A stretch of DNA of 64,000 nt from Halomonas icarae (GTDB lineage: Bacteria; Pseudomonadota; Gammaproteobacteria; Pseudomonadales; Halomonadaceae): assembly GCF_009901955.1 (NCBI RefSeq), contig NZ_WUTS01000001.1, forward strand, positions 1,399,666 to 1,463,665. The letters run 5' to 3'. Below, piece by piece: positions 26,426-38,701 of the stretch. The position numbers were made by a program, and so were the translations under genes. How positions within the stretch are numbered: position 1 is the first letter of the stretch; every line of letters starts with the position of its first letter. A model generated the notes under the pieces. It did no database searches. It was given only the letters and a program-made list of their open reading frames with translations, and was not told the DNA's origin.

Positions 26426-26507
26426 ATTCTCACCTGTCGTTCGTGGTGGCGGCGGCGCCCGGAGGCAGCCGCCGCGTGTAGAGTCGTGTCGGGATTCGTC
26501 TAGTCTA

Positions 26508-27677
26508 TCAGGCCTGGGCCGCGGCGGCTTCCAGGGCGGCGACCGCCGGCAGGGTCTTGCCCTCGACATACTCGAGGAAGGCGCCGCCACCGGTGGAAAT
26601 ATAAGAGACCGCATCGGCGATACCATACTTGTCGATGGCCGCCAGGGTATCGCCGCCGCCGGCGATGGAGAAGGCCGGGCTGTCGGCGATGGCCCGGGAG
26701 ATCACTTCGGTGCCCTTGCCGAACTGGTCGATCTCGAAGACGCCGACCGGACCGTTCCATAGAATGGTGCCGGCATCCTTGAACATGTCCGCCAGGCGAG
26801 TGGCGCTCTCCGGACCGATATCGAGGATCATCTCGTCATCGGCGACCTGGTCCACCGGCTTGACGATGGCCTCGGCGGCGTCGGAGAACTCGGTGGCCAC
26901 CACCACATCGCTGGGCAGCGGGATCTCCACCCTGTCCATCAGTGCCTTGGCCTGGTCGATCAGGTCGGCCTCGTGCAGCGACTTGCCCACGTTATGGCCG
27001 GCTGCGGCGATAAAGGTGTTGGCGATGCCGCCGCCGACGATCAGCTGGTCGCACTTCTCGGAGAGCGCCGTCAGCACCTCCAGCTTGGTGGAGACCTTGG
27101 AGCCGCCGACGATGGCGGCCATGGGGCGGGCCGGAGTGGCCAGCGCCTTCTCCAGGGCATCCAGCTCGGCGGCCAGCAGCGGGCCGGCACAGGCCACGGA
27201 GGCGAAGCGTGCCACGCCGTGGGTGGAGGCCTGGGCGCGGTGGGCGGTGCCGAAGGCATCCATCACGTAGATATCGCAGAGGGCGGCATACTGCTTCGCG
27301 AGCGCCTCGTTGTCCCTCTTCTCACCCTGGTTGAAGCGCACGTTCTCGAGCAGCACCACCTCGCCGTCGGTCACCTCGACCCCGCCGTCCAGGTACTCCT
27401 TGACCAGCCGTACCGGGCGGCCCAGCAGCTCGCCCAGGTGGTCGGCCACCGGCGCCAGCGAGAACTCCTCGGCGGGCTCGCCTTCGGTGGGGCGGCCCAG
27501 ATGGCTCATCAGCAGCACCCGGGCGCCGCCATCCAGGGCGGCCTGGATGGAGGGCAGGGCGGCACGCAGGCGCGCATCGCTGGTCACCTTGCCGTTCTTG
27601 ACGGGCACGTTGAGGTCCTCGCGGATCAGCACACGCTTTCCGCTGAGGTCGAGGTCGGTCATCTTGCGCACGTTCAT
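26508..27677 (-). CDS. pgk: Phosphoglycerate kinase
   Basis: This glycolytic kinase of 389 residues converts 1,3-bisphosphoglycerate plus ADP to 3-phosphoglycerate plus ATP. I start it at [11 protein letters not shown] (27677); the frame is open far upstream but that is coding shadow from epd. Visible signatures are [15 protein letters not shown], the SHLGRPTEG loop, [12 protein letters not shown], and the nucleotide-binding [13 protein letters not shown] and [14 protein letters not shown] segments. It sits 38 bp after epd and before fba, so one transcript is likely. Confidence 0.97.
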   Translation of the reverse strand: MNVRKMTDLDLSGKRVLIREDLNVPVKNGKVTSDARLRAALPSIQAALDGGARVLLMSHLGRPTEGEPAEEFSLAPVADHLGELLGRPVRLVKEYLDGGVEVTDGEVVLLENVRFNQGEKRDNEALAKQYAALCDIYVMDAFGTAHRAQASTHGVARFASVACAGPLLAAELDALEKALATPARPMAAIVGGSKVSTKLEVLTALSEKCDQLIVGGGIANTFIAAAGHNVGKSLHEADLIDQAKALMDRVEIPLPSDVVVATEFSDAAEAIVKPVDQVADDEMILDIGPESATRLADMFKDAGTILWNGPVGVFEIDQFGKGTEVISRAIADSPAFSIAGGGDTLAAIDKYGIADAVSYISTGGGAFLEYVEGKTLPAVAALEAAAAQA

Positions 27678-27715
27678 CGGGGGGTGTTCCTCATCTTGGG
27701 GAAACCGTAAGGGGA

Positions 27716-28741
27716 TCAGGGAGCGTCGAGGGGCATGGCGGCCAGGCGCCGCGTGACATCGAGCATGCGGTTGGCGAACCCCCACTCGTTGTCGAACCAG
27801 CACAGCAGCTTGATCAGGCGGCCACCGGCCACCCGGGTCTGGGTGGCGTCCACGATACCGGAGCGTGGGTCGTGGTTGAAGTCGACCGAGGCCATGGGCT
27901 CCTCGGTGTAGCCCAGCAGGCCGGCCAGGCGCCCGCGGCTGGCCTCGGCGAGCAGATCGTTCACCTCGCTGGCGCTGGTGTCCTGGCGCACCGTGATTGC
28001 CAGGTCCATGGCCGAGACATTGATGGTCGGCACCCGCATATGCAGGCACTCGAAGCGACCGGCCAGGTGAGGCATCAGGCGGTTGATGCCGCGAGCCAGG
28101 CCGGTGTCCACCGGAACGATGGAGTGCATCGCCGAGCGGGTCAGGCGCAGGTCGGTCTGGTGATAGGCGTCGATCACCGGCTGGTCGTTCATCGCCGAGT
28201 GAATGGTGGTGGTGACGCCGTGTTCGATGCCGAGTGCCTCGTCGAGCACGGTGAGCACCGGTACCAGGCAGTTGGTGGTGCAGGAGGCCGCCGAGACGAT
28301 ACGCCGGGTGGGGACCAGTTCGTGGTCGTTGATGCCGCTGACGATGGTGGCGTCGACGTCGGCCTCCGCAGGCTGGGAGAACAGCAGCCGGCCGGCGCCG
28401 GCGTTCAGGTGGCACTCGGCCGTGGCGCGATCCTTGAAGCTGCCGGAACACTCCAGTACCAGATCGATATTGAGCTCCTGCCAGGGCAGGCGGCGGGGAT
28501 CGGGCTCGGAGAGCACGCGGATCCCACGGCCGTCGATCACCAGATGGTCGCCATCGACCTCGACCCGCGCCGGGAAGCGGCCATGGGTGGTGTCGTAGCG
28601 GGTCAGGTAGGCGATGGTGTCGAGCCCCGACAGCTCGTTGATGGCCACCACCTCGAGCTGTGGCTCGGCACGCTCGACAAGAGCGCGCAGCACGCACTGG
28701 CCGATGCGGCCGTAACCGTTGATGGCGATGCGATAGGCCAT
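27716..28741 (-). CDS. epd: D-erythrose-4-phosphate dehydrogenase
   Basis: This GAPDH-family enzyme oxidises erythrose 4-phosphate to 4-phosphoerythronate, feeding pyridoxal phosphate synthesis. The 341 residues include the Rossmann start [11 protein letters not shown], catalytic cysteine in SAASCTTNC and catalytic histidine in [11 protein letters not shown]. The [11 protein letters not shown] and [20 protein letters not shown] patterns resemble E. coli Epd more than GapA. The position next to pgk, with tkt nearby, is typical of epd. A glyceraldehyde-3-phosphate role cannot be excluded without assay. Confidence 0.87.
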   Translation of the reverse strand: MAYRIAINGYGRIGQCVLRALVERAEPQLEVVAINELSGLDTIAYLTRYDTTHGRFPARVEVDGDHLVIDGRGIRVLSEPDPRRLPWQELNIDLVLECSGSFKDRATAECHLNAGAGRLLFSQPAEADVDATIVSGINDHELVPTRRIVSAASCTTNCLVPVLTVLDEALGIEHGVTTTIHSAMNDQPVIDAYHQTDLRLTRSAMHSIVPVDTGLARGINRLMPHLAGRFECLHMRVPTINVSAMDLAITVRQDTSASEVNDLLAEASRGRLAGLLGYTEEPMASVDFNHDPRSGIVDATQTRVAGGRLIKLLCWFDNEWGFANRMLDVTRRLAAMPLDAP

Positions 28742-28793
28742 GGCGTCGAGCGTCTCTCCAGCGGTTAGTGAAGATCGGCGATTCTAGCGTATT

Positions 28794-29510
28794 TCAGCCG
28801 ACGAGTCCCGGCAGCCGCCAGGCCAGTGGCAGCAGCAGGGCGGTGAGGATGCCGGTCAGGCTCATGCCCAGCGAGGAGAAGGCACCGGCGGTGGGGCTGA
28901 TCTCGAAGGCGCGAACCGTGCCCAGGGCATGGCCATTGATGCCCAGCGCCAGGCCGAGCAGGCGCTCATCCTGGATGCCGAGCCAGCGTGCCACCAGGCT
29001 GACGCAGCCGATCGCCGCCACACCGGTGACCAGCAGGCCGCCCATCAGCAGCGCCACCGAGCCGCCCAGGCGTTCGGTGATGCCGATGGCGATGGGGGCG
29101 GTGACCGACTTGGGGGCCAGCGAGGCGAGGATCTCGGCGGGGGCCCCCATCACCCAGGCGATGCCTACCGCGTAGAGGGCGGCCATGGTGGCGGCGATGG
29201 GCAGGCAGAGCAGCAGCGCTCGCCACAGCTCGCGGATCTTTCCCATCTGCTGGTAGAGGGGCAGGCCCAGTGCCACCGTGGCCGGTCCCAGCAGCAGCGT
29301 CATCCAGCCGGCTCCCGCACGGTAGTCGGCATAGTCGATGCCGAGCAGCCATAGCGCGGTGGCCAGCAGCAGGGCGGCCACCAGCAGCGGAGGACACCAG
29401 GCGGGGGCACGCAGGGCACGAAACAGCCGGTCGCCGGTGAAGTAGGCGGCGAGCGTGAGTGCCACGGCGGCGAGGGGGTTGGTCATCAGCTGCTCGATCA
29501 GATCACTCAT
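28794..29510 (-). CDS. lrgB: LrgB family membrane protein
   Basis: This 238-residue polytopic inner-membrane protein of the LrgB/CidB/YohK family has about six or seven hydrophobic segments. Typical blocks are LLGPATVALGLPLY, LAPKSVTAPIAIGI and GINGHALGTVRAFE. I start it at MSDLIEQL (29510), overlapping lrgA by 8 bp. Family members have been linked to murein hydrolase control and, in plastid homologues, to glycolate/glycerate transport. Which role applies here cannot be told. Confidence 0.88.
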   Translation of the reverse strand: MSDLIEQLMTNPLAAVALTLAAYFTGDRLFRALRAPAWCPPLLVAALLLATALWLLGIDYADYRAGAGWMTLLLGPATVALGLPLYQQMGKIRELWRALLLCLPIAATMAALYAVGIAWVMGAPAEILASLAPKSVTAPIAIGITERLGGSVALLMGGLLVTGVAAIGCVSLVARWLGIQDERLLGLALGINGHALGTVRAFEISPTAGAFSSLGMSLTGILTALLLPLAWRLPGLVG

Positions 29511-29877
29511 GGGAGGCCTCCCGGCTGTCGGTGGTGGCATCTGCCAGCAATCGACGCATCAACCACAGGGTGGTGAAGACGCTCAGCAGGGTACCCAGCA
29601 GCAGGGCGACCAGGATGGCGGTGAGTTGGCCGGCAAGCTCGTCGAGGATAAAGAAGATGCCCACCACGCCGGGCATGATCAGCAGTGCCAGGGCGGCGAT
29701 CAGCGGCCGGGCCGCGGCGGCGATATCGTCGAAGCCGCCGCCGTGGAGCGCTAGCCAGGCGGTGAGCAGCAGCATGCCGATCACGCCGGCGGAAACCGGC
29801 AGGCCGGTGAGAATCACCAGTGCCTCACCGGCCAGAAGAAAGCCGATCAGCCAGAGGAAACCACGCAGCGCAGACAT
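29503..29877 (-). CDS. lrgA: LrgA/CidA family holin-like protein
   Basis: This 124-residue protein has four hydrophobic segments and the LrgA core PVSAGVIGMLLL and LLIMPGVVGIFF. It overlaps lrgB by 8 bp, the standard lrgAB arrangement. A terminator separates the pair from tkt upstream, so it probably has its own promoter in the short gap at 29878-29914 or depends on read-through. Confidence 0.86.
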   Translation of the reverse strand: MSALRGFLWLIGFLLAGEALVILTGLPVSAGVIGMLLLTAWLALHGGGFDDIAAAARPLIAALALLIMPGVVGIFFILDELAGQLTAILVALLLGTLLSVFTTLWLMRRLLADATTDSREASHE

Positions 29878-29914
29878 GTTGTTCCTTTTGCAAAAGGGGG
29901 TAAGAGTGAAGTCA

Positions 29915-29946
29915 AAAGGGGGCGCGACCGTGGTCGCGCCCCCTTT
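29915..29946 (-). terminator. Rho-independent terminator of tkt
   Basis: A perfect 15-bp stem (29915-29929 with 29932-29946) is followed on the minus strand by TTTT. It lies 44 bases after the tkt stop and isolates tkt from lrgAB. Confidence 0.85.
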
Positions 29947-29990
29947 GCATTACAGCGGTTCAGTCTCGGTGACCGGCGGCGTCCGGGGAC

Positions 29991-32003
29991 TCACTCTTTC
30001 TCCAGCAGCTCACCCGCCTGCTTGACCAGATTCTCCACGGTGAAGCCGAAGAGCTTGAACAGCTCGCCCGCCGGGGCAGACTCGCCATAGCTACGCATGC
30101 CGATCACGCGACCGTCGAGGCCCACATACTTGTACCAGAAGTCGGCATGGCCGGCTTCGATGGCGATGCGACGGGTCACGGCCCTGGGCAACACGCTCTC
30201 GCGGTACTCGGCATCCTGGGCGTCAAAGCGGTAGGTGGAGGGCATGGAGACCACACGCACGGCGTGGCCGGCCTGCTCCAGCTCGGCGGCGGCGTCCATG
30301 GCCAGGCCGACCTCGGAACCGGTGGCGATCAGGATCAGGTCGGGGGTGGCGTCACAATCCTTGAGCTCGCTCTCTTTCAGCACATAGCCGCCGCGCTGGA
30401 TATTGGCCAGCTGCTGCTTGGTGCGCGACTGGTGGGGCAGGCCCTGGCGGGAGAGTACCAGCGCCGTGGGGCCGGCGTTGCGCTTGATGGCGGCATCCCA
30501 GGCGGCGGCGGTTTCGGTGGCGTCGCAGGGGCGCCAGGTGGCCAGGTTGGGGGTGGTGCGCAGGTTGGTGAGCTGCTCCACCGGCTGGTGAGTGGGACCG
30601 TCTTCGCCCAGACCGATGGAATCATGGGTGAAGACGTAGATGGCACGTTTGCCCATCAGGGCCGCCATGCGCACCGCGTTGCGCATGTACTCCATGAAGA
30701 TCAGGAAGGTGGCGCCGTAGGGAATGAAGCCGCCGTGCAGGACGATGCCGTTCATGATCGCGCCCATGCCGAACTCGCGGACCCCGTAGTGGAGGTAGTT
30801 GCCCTCCGGGGTCTGCGGGGTGATCGCCTGCGCCCCCTCCCAAAAGGTCAGGTTCGAGGGTGCCAGGTCGGCGCTGCCGCCGAGCAGCTCGGGCAGCTGC
30901 GGCCCTAGCTCGTTGAGGCAGTTGAGCGAGGCCTTGCGCGAGGCGATGGACTCACCCTTCTCCTGGGCACGCTGCACCATGGCTTCGCTGGTGAAGGCGG
31001 TGGGCAGCTTGCACTCCATGCGGCGAGCAAACTCGCGAGCCAGCTCCGGGTGGGCCTCGGCGTAGCGCTCGAAGCGGGCCTGCCACTTATCCTGTTGGGT
31101 CTGGCCGGCCTCGCTGGCGTCCCAGCCACGATAGATCTCCTCGGGCACATGGAAGGGCGCGTGGGGCCATTCGAGGCGCTGACGAGCGGCGGCGACCTCG
31201 TCCTCGCCGAGCGGGGCGCCATGGGTGGCGGCGGTACCCTGCTTGCCGGGGGCGCCGAAGCCGATGATCGTCTTGCAGATGATCAGGCTGGGCTTGTCAT
31301 CCTGGCTGCGTGCCATCTCGATGGCGGCCTGGATCTCCTCGGGCTTGTGGCCGTCGACGTTGGGTACCACGTGCCAGCCATAGGCTTCGAAGCGCTTGGC
31401 GGTGTCCTCGGTGAACCACTCCTCGACCTCGCCATCGATGGAGATGCCGTTGTCGTCATAGAGGGCGATCAGCTTGCCGAGCTGCTGGGTGCCGGCCAGG
31501 GAGCAGGCCTCGTGAGAGACGCCCTCCATCAGACAGCCGTCGCCGACGAATACATAGGTGTAGTGGTCGACGATGTCGTGACCGGGGCGGTTGAACTGGG
31601 CCGCCAGGGTCTTCTCGGCGAGCGCCATGCCCACGGCGTTGGCCAGGCCCTGGCCCAGCGGGCCGGTGGTGGTCTCGATCCCCGGCGCGTAGCCGTATTC
31701 GGGGTGGCCGGCGGTCTTGGCATGAAGCTGGCGGAAGTTCTGCAGCTCCTCGAGGCCGAGCTCGTAGCCGGTGAGGTGGAGCAGGGAGTAGAGCAGCATG
31801 GAGCCGTGACCGTTGGAGAGCACGAAACGGTCGCGGTCTGGCCACTTCGGGTCGGCCGGGTTGTGCTTGAGGTAGTCGTTCCACAGCACCTCGGCGATGT
31901 CGGCCATGCCCATGGGCGCGCCGGGGTGGCCGGAATTGGCCTTCTGGACGGCATCCATGGAGAGGGCGCGAATGGCGTTGGCCAGTTCGAAACGTGACGG
32001 CAT
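29991..32003 (-). CDS. tkt: Transketolase
   Basis: This thiamine diphosphate enzyme of the pentose phosphate pathway has 670 residues. The start at 32003 ([15 protein letters not shown]) has GAGGAG about seven bases upstream; the frame is open beyond it but lacks signals. The pyrophosphate-binding segment is [22 protein letters not shown] ([12 protein letters not shown]), with [10 protein letters not shown] near residue 26, [16 protein letters not shown] in the pyrimidine domain and GLPHQSRT later. The C-terminal domain (about 540-670) is intact. It is divergent from metK over 253 bp and begins the carbon cluster that continues with epd, pgk and fba. Confidence 0.96.
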   Translation of the reverse strand: MPSRFELANAIRALSMDAVQKANSGHPGAPMGMADIAEVLWNDYLKHNPADPKWPDRDRFVLSNGHGSMLLYSLLHLTGYELGLEELQNFRQLHAKTAGHPEYGYAPGIETTTGPLGQGLANAVGMALAEKTLAAQFNRPGHDIVDHYTYVFVGDGCLMEGVSHEACSLAGTQQLGKLIALYDDNGISIDGEVEEWFTEDTAKRFEAYGWHVVPNVDGHKPEEIQAAIEMARSQDDKPSLIICKTIIGFGAPGKQGTAATHGAPLGEDEVAAARQRLEWPHAPFHVPEEIYRGWDASEAGQTQQDKWQARFERYAEAHPELAREFARRMECKLPTAFTSEAMVQRAQEKGESIASRKASLNCLNELGPQLPELLGGSADLAPSNLTFWEGAQAITPQTPEGNYLHYGVREFGMGAIMNGIVLHGGFIPYGATFLIFMEYMRNAVRMAALMGKRAIYVFTHDSIGLGEDGPTHQPVEQLTNLRTTPNLATWRPCDATETAAAWDAAIKRNAGPTALVLSRQGLPHQSRTKQQLANIQRGGYVLKESELKDCDATPDLILIATGSEVGLAMDAAAELEQAGHAVRVVSMPSTYRFDAQDAEYRESVLPRAVTRRIAIEAGHADFWYKYVGLDGRVIGMRSYGESAPAGELFKLFGFTVENLVKQAGELLEKE

Positions 32004-32256
32004 GGGAGAGCTCCTCGCCTGCGTTCCACGCCGTACGGAGGCGGGGACGGGCTGTCTGGCTGGATCGGACACCGCGCGGGAGGGGCGCGGCGTGGTCGAA
32101 TTCGGTGGCGTATTGTCGCCGACTTGACGTTGCGCTTCAAATCGTGGATGCCTCGCCACCTGCCAGCGTGTAGACTCTTGGCCCCAATATGAGGCCCACC
32201 GCGGCCTGTTTTTTGTGACTTGTTGTGACATCCGTGACTCCACGGTCGAGGACGCC

Positions 32257-33477
32257 ATGAGCGAATACTCCCTGTTTACCTCTGAATCCGTCTCCGAGGG
32301 GCACCCGGACAAGATCGCCGATCAGATCTCCGATGCCGTGCTCGACGCCATCATCGCCCGCGACAAGCAGGCGCGTGTGGCCTGTGAGACTCTGGTCAAG
32401 ACCGGCGTGGCGATCGTCGCCGGCGAGATTACCACCTCCGCCTGGGTCGACCTGGAGGCGATCGTGCGCGAGGTGATTACCGGTATCGGCTATACCTCCT
32501 CGGATGTCGGCTTCGATGGTCTGACCTGTGGTGTGCTCAATCTGATCGGCAAGCAGAGCGTGGATATCGCCCAGGGCGTCGACCGCAGCAAGCCCGAGGA
32601 CCAGGGTGCCGGCGATCAGGGCTTGATGTTCGGTTACGCCACCAACGAGACCGATTCCTTCATGCCGGCGCCGATTCACTATGCCCATCGTCTGGTGGAG
32701 CGCCAGGCGGAACTGCGCAAGCAGGGCCTGCTGCCCTGGCTGCGCCCGGATGCCAAGAGTCAGCTCACCTTCCGCTACGATGCCGAGGGCAAGCCCTGCG
32801 CCGTGGATGCCATCGTGCTCTCCACCCAGCATGATCCTGAGATCGACCAGCAGGAGCTGCGCAAGATGGTTCGGCGCGAGATCATCGAGCAGGTGGTGCC
32901 TGCCGAGTGGCTCTCCGACGAGACCAAGTACCATATCAACCCGACCGGCAAGTTCGTGATCGGCGGCCCGGTGGGCGACTGTGGCCTGACCGGCCGCAAG
33001 ATCATCGTCGACACCTACGGTGGCACGGCCCGCCACGGTGGTGGCGCCTTCTCCGGCAAGGATCCGTCCAAGGTGGACCGCAGTGCCGCCTACGCCGGTC
33101 GTTACGTGGCCAAGAACATCGTCGCCGCAGGGCTCGCCGACAAGTGCGAGATCCAGGTCTCCTACGCCATCGGCGTGGCCGAGCCCACCTCGGTCGCCAT
33201 CAACACCTTCGGAACCGGCAAGGTGGATGAGGCGAGGATCATCGAGCTGGTCCGTGAGCACTTCGACCTGCGGCCCAACGCCATCACTCGCATGCTCGAT
33301 CTGCTGCACCCCATGTATCGGCTGACCGCGGCCTACGGTCACTTCGGCCGTGAGCCCTTCGAGACCTCCTACACCTGGACCGATACCGAGGGGCAGCCGC
33401 ACACCGAGACCTTCACGGCCTTCCCCTGGGAGAAGACCGACAGGGCCGCGGCCCTGCGCCAGGCCGCCGGTCTCTAG
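32257..33477 (+). CDS. metK: S-adenosylmethionine synthetase
   Basis: This enzyme condenses methionine and ATP to SAM. I start it at [12 protein letters not shown] (32257) with GAGGA seven bases upstream, giving 406 residues. It contains the ATP-binding [13 protein letters not shown], the signature [12 protein letters not shown] and the phosphate-binding loop [16 protein letters not shown]. metK, ahcY and metF, all in the same direction within 8.4 kb, provide three steps of the activated methyl cycle. A hairpin follows at 33517. Confidence 0.97.
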   Translation: MSEYSLFTSESVSEGHPDKIADQISDAVLDAIIARDKQARVACETLVKTGVAIVAGEITTSAWVDLEAIVREVITGIGYTSSDVGFDGLTCGVLNLIGKQSVDIAQGVDRSKPEDQGAGDQGLMFGYATNETDSFMPAPIHYAHRLVERQAELRKQGLLPWLRPDAKSQLTFRYDAEGKPCAVDAIVLSTQHDPEIDQQELRKMVRREIIEQVVPAEWLSDETKYHINPTGKFVIGGPVGDCGLTGRKIIVDTYGGTARHGGGAFSGKDPSKVDRSAAYAGRYVAKNIVAAGLADKCEIQVSYAIGVAEPTSVAINTFGTGKVDEARIIELVREHFDLRPNAITRMLDLLHPMYRLTAAYGHFGREPFETSYTWTDTEGQPHTETFTAFPWEKTDRAAALRQAAGL

Positions 33478-33516
33478 GAAAAGCCTGATGCAATAGGCTC
33501 AGGCCTACGCGAGATG

Positions 33517-33550
33517 ATGGGCCCCGCCGGCAGTAGCGGGCGGGGCCCAT
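33517..33550 (+). terminator. Hairpin after metK
   Basis: A 12-bp perfect stem (ATGGGCCCCGCC at 33517-33528 with 33539-33550) has a ten-base loop. There is no T-run. It is placed 40 bp after metK and 40 bp before ligB. Confidence 0.5.
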
Positions 33551-33556
33551 TGCTAG

Positions 33557-35281
<1,725 letters not shown>

Positions 35282-35347
35282 TTGTCGGTCGCCGGAATCG
35301 CCGCCTATAGTGAAGGTCACGCTTTCAGCACGTGACGAGGTGCGCCC

Positions 35348-36757
35348 ATGAACCAGCCCGCCGTGACCACTCCCGCCCAGCAGGACTTCAAGGTTGCCGA
35401 TCTCGCCCTGGCCGACTGGGGGCGTCGCGAGATACGCATCGCCGAGACCGAAATGCCGGCGCTGATGACGATCCGTGAGCAGTATCGCGATGCTCGGCCA
35501 CTGGCCGGGGCCCGTATCGCCGGCTGCATTCACATGACCATCCAGACCGCGGTGCTGATCGAGACCTTGGTCGATCTAGGGGCCAGCGTGCGCTGGTCCT
35601 CCTGCAATATCTTCTCCACCCAGGACCATGCCGCGGCGGCCATTGCCGCCGCCGGCATCCCGGTATTTGCCTGGAAGGGGGAGAGCGAGGAGGCGTTCTG
35701 GTGGTGCATCGAACAGACCGTTGCCGGCCCCGACGGCTGGACGCCCAATCTGGTGCTCGACGACGGCGGCGACCTGACCCTGTTGCTGCACGAGAAGCGC
35801 CCGGAGCTGCTCGATGCCGTTCATGGTATCAGCGAGGAGACCACCACAGGCGTGCATCGGCTGCAGGAGATGCTGCGCGCCGGCACCCTGCGTGTGCCGG
35901 CCATCAACGTCAATGACGCCGTGACCAAGTCGAAGAACGACAACAAGTATGGTTGCCGCCATTCGCTTAGCGATGCCATCAAGCGCGCCACCGACCATCT
36001 GCTGTCCGGCAAGCAGGCACTGGTGGTGGGCTACGGCGATGTGGGCAAGGGGTCGGCGGCGTCGCTTCGTCAGGAGGGGATGATCGTCAGGATTGCGGAG
36101 ATCGACCCGCTGTGCGCGATGCAGGCCTGTATGGACGGCTTCGAGGTGGTCTCTGCCTATGTCGGTGGCATCAATCGGGGCGTGGAGAGCATCGACCGTG
36201 AGTTGTTGGGCCGGATCGATCTGGTGGTGACCTGCACCGGCAATATCGCCGCCTGTGATGCCACCATGCTGCAGGCCCTCAAGCCAGGGGCGGTGGTGTG
36301 CAATATCGGCCACTTCGACAGCGAGATCGACACCGGCTACATGCGCCGCCACTGGCACTGGGAGGAGGTGAAGCCCCAGGTGCACAAGGTCTATCGCGAC
36401 AGCAGGCCGGGCGACTTCGATCCCACCAGCCGCGACTATTTGCTGCTGCTCTCCGAGGGACGCCTGGTAAACCTGGGCAACGCCACCGGACACCCTTCCC
36501 GGGTGATGGATGGCTCCTTCGCCAACCAGGTGCTGGCGCAGCTGCATCTCTACCGGGGGCGGTTCGCCGAGTTGCCGGCCGAAGAGAAGAGCGAGGCGCT
36601 GGGGGTGAGCGTGTTGCCACGCCACCTCGACGAGGAGGTAGCTCGCTATATGGTGGAAGGCTTCGGTGGTGTGATCACCCGCATGACCGAGGCCCAGGTC
36701 GAGTACACCGGCGTGCCGGCGGATGGCCCCTTCAAGCCTGACCACTATCGTTATTGA
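35348..36757 (+). CDS. ahcY: Adenosylhomocysteinase
   Basis: This NAD-dependent enzyme splits S-adenosylhomocysteine to adenosine and homocysteine, removing the product of SAM-dependent methylation. It has 469 residues. Signatures are [15 protein letters not shown], the segment around [25 protein letters not shown] with the substrate-binding lysine, [15 protein letters not shown] for NAD, and the C-terminal PFKPDHYRY whose lysine and tyrosine contact NAD of the partner subunit. The promoter region is only 66 bp; no SAH riboswitch is visible there. Confidence 0.97.
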   Translation: MNQPAVTTPAQQDFKVADLALADWGRREIRIAETEMPALMTIREQYRDARPLAGARIAGCIHMTIQTAVLIETLVDLGASVRWSSCNIFSTQDHAAAAIAAAGIPVFAWKGESEEAFWWCIEQTVAGPDGWTPNLVLDDGGDLTLLLHEKRPELLDAVHGISEETTTGVHRLQEMLRAGTLRVPAINVNDAVTKSKNDNKYGCRHSLSDAIKRATDHLLSGKQALVVGYGDVGKGSAASLRQEGMIVRIAEIDPLCAMQACMDGFEVVSAYVGGINRGVESIDRELLGRIDLVVTCTGNIAACDATMLQALKPGAVVCNIGHFDSEIDTGYMRRHWHWEEVKPQVHKVYRDSRPGDFDPTSRDYLLLLSEGRLVNLGNATGHPSRVMDGSFANQVLAQLHLYRGRFAELPAEEKSEALGVSVLPRHLDEEVARYMVEGFGGVITRMTEAQVEYTGVPADGPFKPDHYRY

Positions 36758-36788
36758 ATGGTCGGCGTTACTGAATGAATGGCCCGCG

Positions 36789-37592
36789 CTAAAGAGGGGC
36801 CCGGTTAACCAGCTCCCCGGGAGTTCTGCCGAACTCCTCGCGAAAGGCGGCGATAAACGCCGACAGGCTCTCGTAGCCGCAGGCCAGGGCGACGTCGGTG
36901 ACCCGCTCCCCGGCTTCCAGCCGGGGCAGGGCGGCGAATAGCCGGCAGCGCTGGCGCCAGCGGCGAAAGCCGAGCCCGGTCTGGGCGCGAAAGGCGCGGC
37001 TCAGGGTACGCTCGGCCACCCCTAGCCGGCGGGCGTGATCGCTGAGCCGGTGGGGCGCATCGGGGCGTTCCTGGATGCGCTGACATAACCGGGTCAGGCG
37101 GGGTTCGCGGGGCCAGGGTAGCATCAGCGGCACCCGGGGGGCGGCCCGTAGACGGTCCAGCAGCACCTGGGCCAGCCGGTTGTCAGCGCCCTCCCGGTCA
37201 TAGAGCACCGGCAGCTCCCCGAAGGCGCGGATCAGCTCGCGCAGCAGCGGCTGCACCTCCAGCACATGGCAGTCGGGCCACTCCAGGTCGCAGGCCTCCG
37301 GATCGAGATAGAGGCTGCGGATCTCGCTGTCGCGGGAGCAGCGTACGCCGTGGAGGCGGCCGGGGGGGATCCACACCGCGCGGTCGGGCGGGGCGATGAA
37401 GCGTGCCTCGGGGGTGGCCACCTCGACCACCCCCCGGGCGGCGTAGGAGAGCTGGGCCCAGGGGTGGCGATGGCGGCGTGGGATGGCGCGGTTGGGCAGC
37501 GTCTCGCGATGGCCATAGAGCGGGCGGGGCAGGCGCTTCAGCTCGCCGAGACGCGTCGGTTCGGGGTGTGGGATGTCCGTTTGTCGATACAT
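36789..37592 (-). CDS. AraC family transcriptional regulator with cupin sensor
   Basis: This 267-residue regulator has an N-terminal cupin-like sensor (HRHPWAQLSYAARGVVEVAT and IPPGRLHGVRC) and a C-terminal AraC helix-turn-helix pair at about 170-262 (LSDHARRLGVAERTLSRAFR; VTDVALACGYESLSAFIAAF). It is divergent from the bile acid:sodium symporter-type gene with 92 bp between starts, so it most likely controls that transporter and itself. The inducer is unknown. Confidence 0.88.
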   Translation of the reverse strand: MYRQTDIPHPEPTRLGELKRLPRPLYGHRETLPNRAIPRRHRHPWAQLSYAARGVVEVATPEARFIAPPDRAVWIPPGRLHGVRCSRDSEIRSLYLDPEACDLEWPDCHVLEVQPLLRELIRAFGELPVLYDREGADNRLAQVLLDRLRAAPRVPLMLPWPREPRLTRLCQRIQERPDAPHRLSDHARRLGVAERTLSRAFRAQTGLGFRRWRQRCRLFAALPRLEAGERVTDVALACGYESLSAFIAAFREEFGRTPGELVNRAPL

Positions 37593-37684
37593 GGTGTCTT
37601 GTTGGCGTGAAAACGACGTGACCGTTCAGGATAGCCTGTGGCGATCCCTTCGGTCATGGCCCTTCTGTCACTCGAGGTGCACTC

Positions 37685-38701
37685 ATGTTGTCGCGACTGC
37701 GTACCCTGTTCGATACCTTCACCCTGCTGCTGATGGCGGTGGTGGCCGTGGCCACCCTGCTGCCGGCCCAGGGAGCGGGGGAGGTATTCTTCGTCTGGTT
37801 GACCCGGCTGGCGATCGCGCTTTTGTTCTTCATGCACGGTGCCAAGCTGTCGCGTCAGGCGATCATCGCCGGCGCTACCCACTGGCGACTGCATCTGCTG
37901 GTGTTCGCCTGTACCTTCGTGATGTTTCCGCTGATCGGCTGGTCGCTCAAGCCGCTGCTGTTGCCACTGCTGGGTCTGCCGCTGTATATCGGCATGCTCT
38001 ATCTATGTGCGCTGCCGGGCACGGTTCAGTCGGCGATCGCCTTCACCTCCATCGCACGGGGCAATGTGTCGGCGGCGGTGTGCAGTGCCTCGGCCTCGAG
38101 CCTGATCGGCATCGGCCTGACACCGCTGCTGCTGACACTGCTGCTGGATGCCGAGGGAGTGGGCGAGGCCGCGGTGAGCCTCGATGCGGTGGGCAAGATC
38201 GGCCTGCAGCTGCTGCTGCCCTTCGTGCTGGGCCACCTGTCGCGCCCCTGGACCGGCGACTGGATCGCCCGCAACCGCGGCTGGCTGGTGGGGGTCGATC
38301 AGGGCTCCATCCTGCTGGTGGTCTATACCGCCTTCAGCGCCTCGGTGGTGGGCGGGCTATGGCAGACCGTCTCCGCCCGAGAGCTGGCGGCGCTGACCCT
38401 TACCTGCTGCGTATTGCTGGCGCTGGTGTTGTGGCTGACCGCCTGGCTGGCGCGGCGCCTGGGCTTCAGTCGCGAGGACGAGATCACCATCGTGTTCTGC
38501 GGCTCCAAGAAGAGCATGGCCACTGGCGTGCCCATGGCCCAGCTGCTGTTTGCCGGCGGCGCCATCGGCCCCGCGCTGCTGCCCCTGATGCTGTTCCACC
38601 AGATTCAGCTGATGGTCTGCGCGGTATTGGCCCAGCGCTACGCCCGTCGTGAGGAGAGCGCCGCTCAGCCGGCTACCAGTGGCAGCATCAGCCCGAGGTA
38701 G
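37685..38701 (+). CDS. Bile acid:sodium symporter family protein (YfeH-like)
   Basis: This 338-residue membrane protein has about ten hydrophobic segments. The SBF fold is shown by LCALPGTVQSAIAFTSIARGN, with the crossover-helix proline/serine pattern, and by the sodium-site region CGSKKSMATGVPMA. It resembles E. coli YfeH, whose physiological substrate is not established. The gene ends inside the convergent AEC transporter gene (37-bp overlap), and its promoter faces the AraC regulator gene. Confidence 0.87.
   Translation: MLSRLRTLFDTFTLLLMAVVAVATLLPAQGAGEVFFVWLTRLAIALLFFMHGAKLSRQAIIAGATHWRLHLLVFACTFVMFPLIGWSLKPLLLPLLGLPLYIGMLYLCALPGTVQSAIAFTSIARGNVSAAVCSASASSLIGIGLTPLLLTLLLDAEGVGEAAVSLDAVGKIGLQLLLPFVLGHLSRPWTGDWIARNRGWLVGVDQGSILLVVYTAFSASVVGGLWQTVSARELAALTLTCCVLLALVLWLTAWLARRLGFSREDEITIVFCGSKKSMATGVPMAQLLFAGGAIGPALLPLMLFHQIQLMVCAVLAQRYARREESAAQPATSGSISPR

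Noticed and set aside
27678..28697. Upstream extension of the pgk frame by 340 codons
   Set aside because: It lies wholly opposite the phase of epd, has low-complexity Arg/Gly/His translation, and Pgk is full length from 27677.
32004..32312. Upstream extension of the tkt frame
   Set aside because: Transketolase homology and a good ribosome site begin at 32003; the added residues are unlike the family.
35282..35347. SAH riboswitch ahead of ahcY
   Set aside because: The gap is only 66 bp and lacks the conserved core of that riboswitch class.
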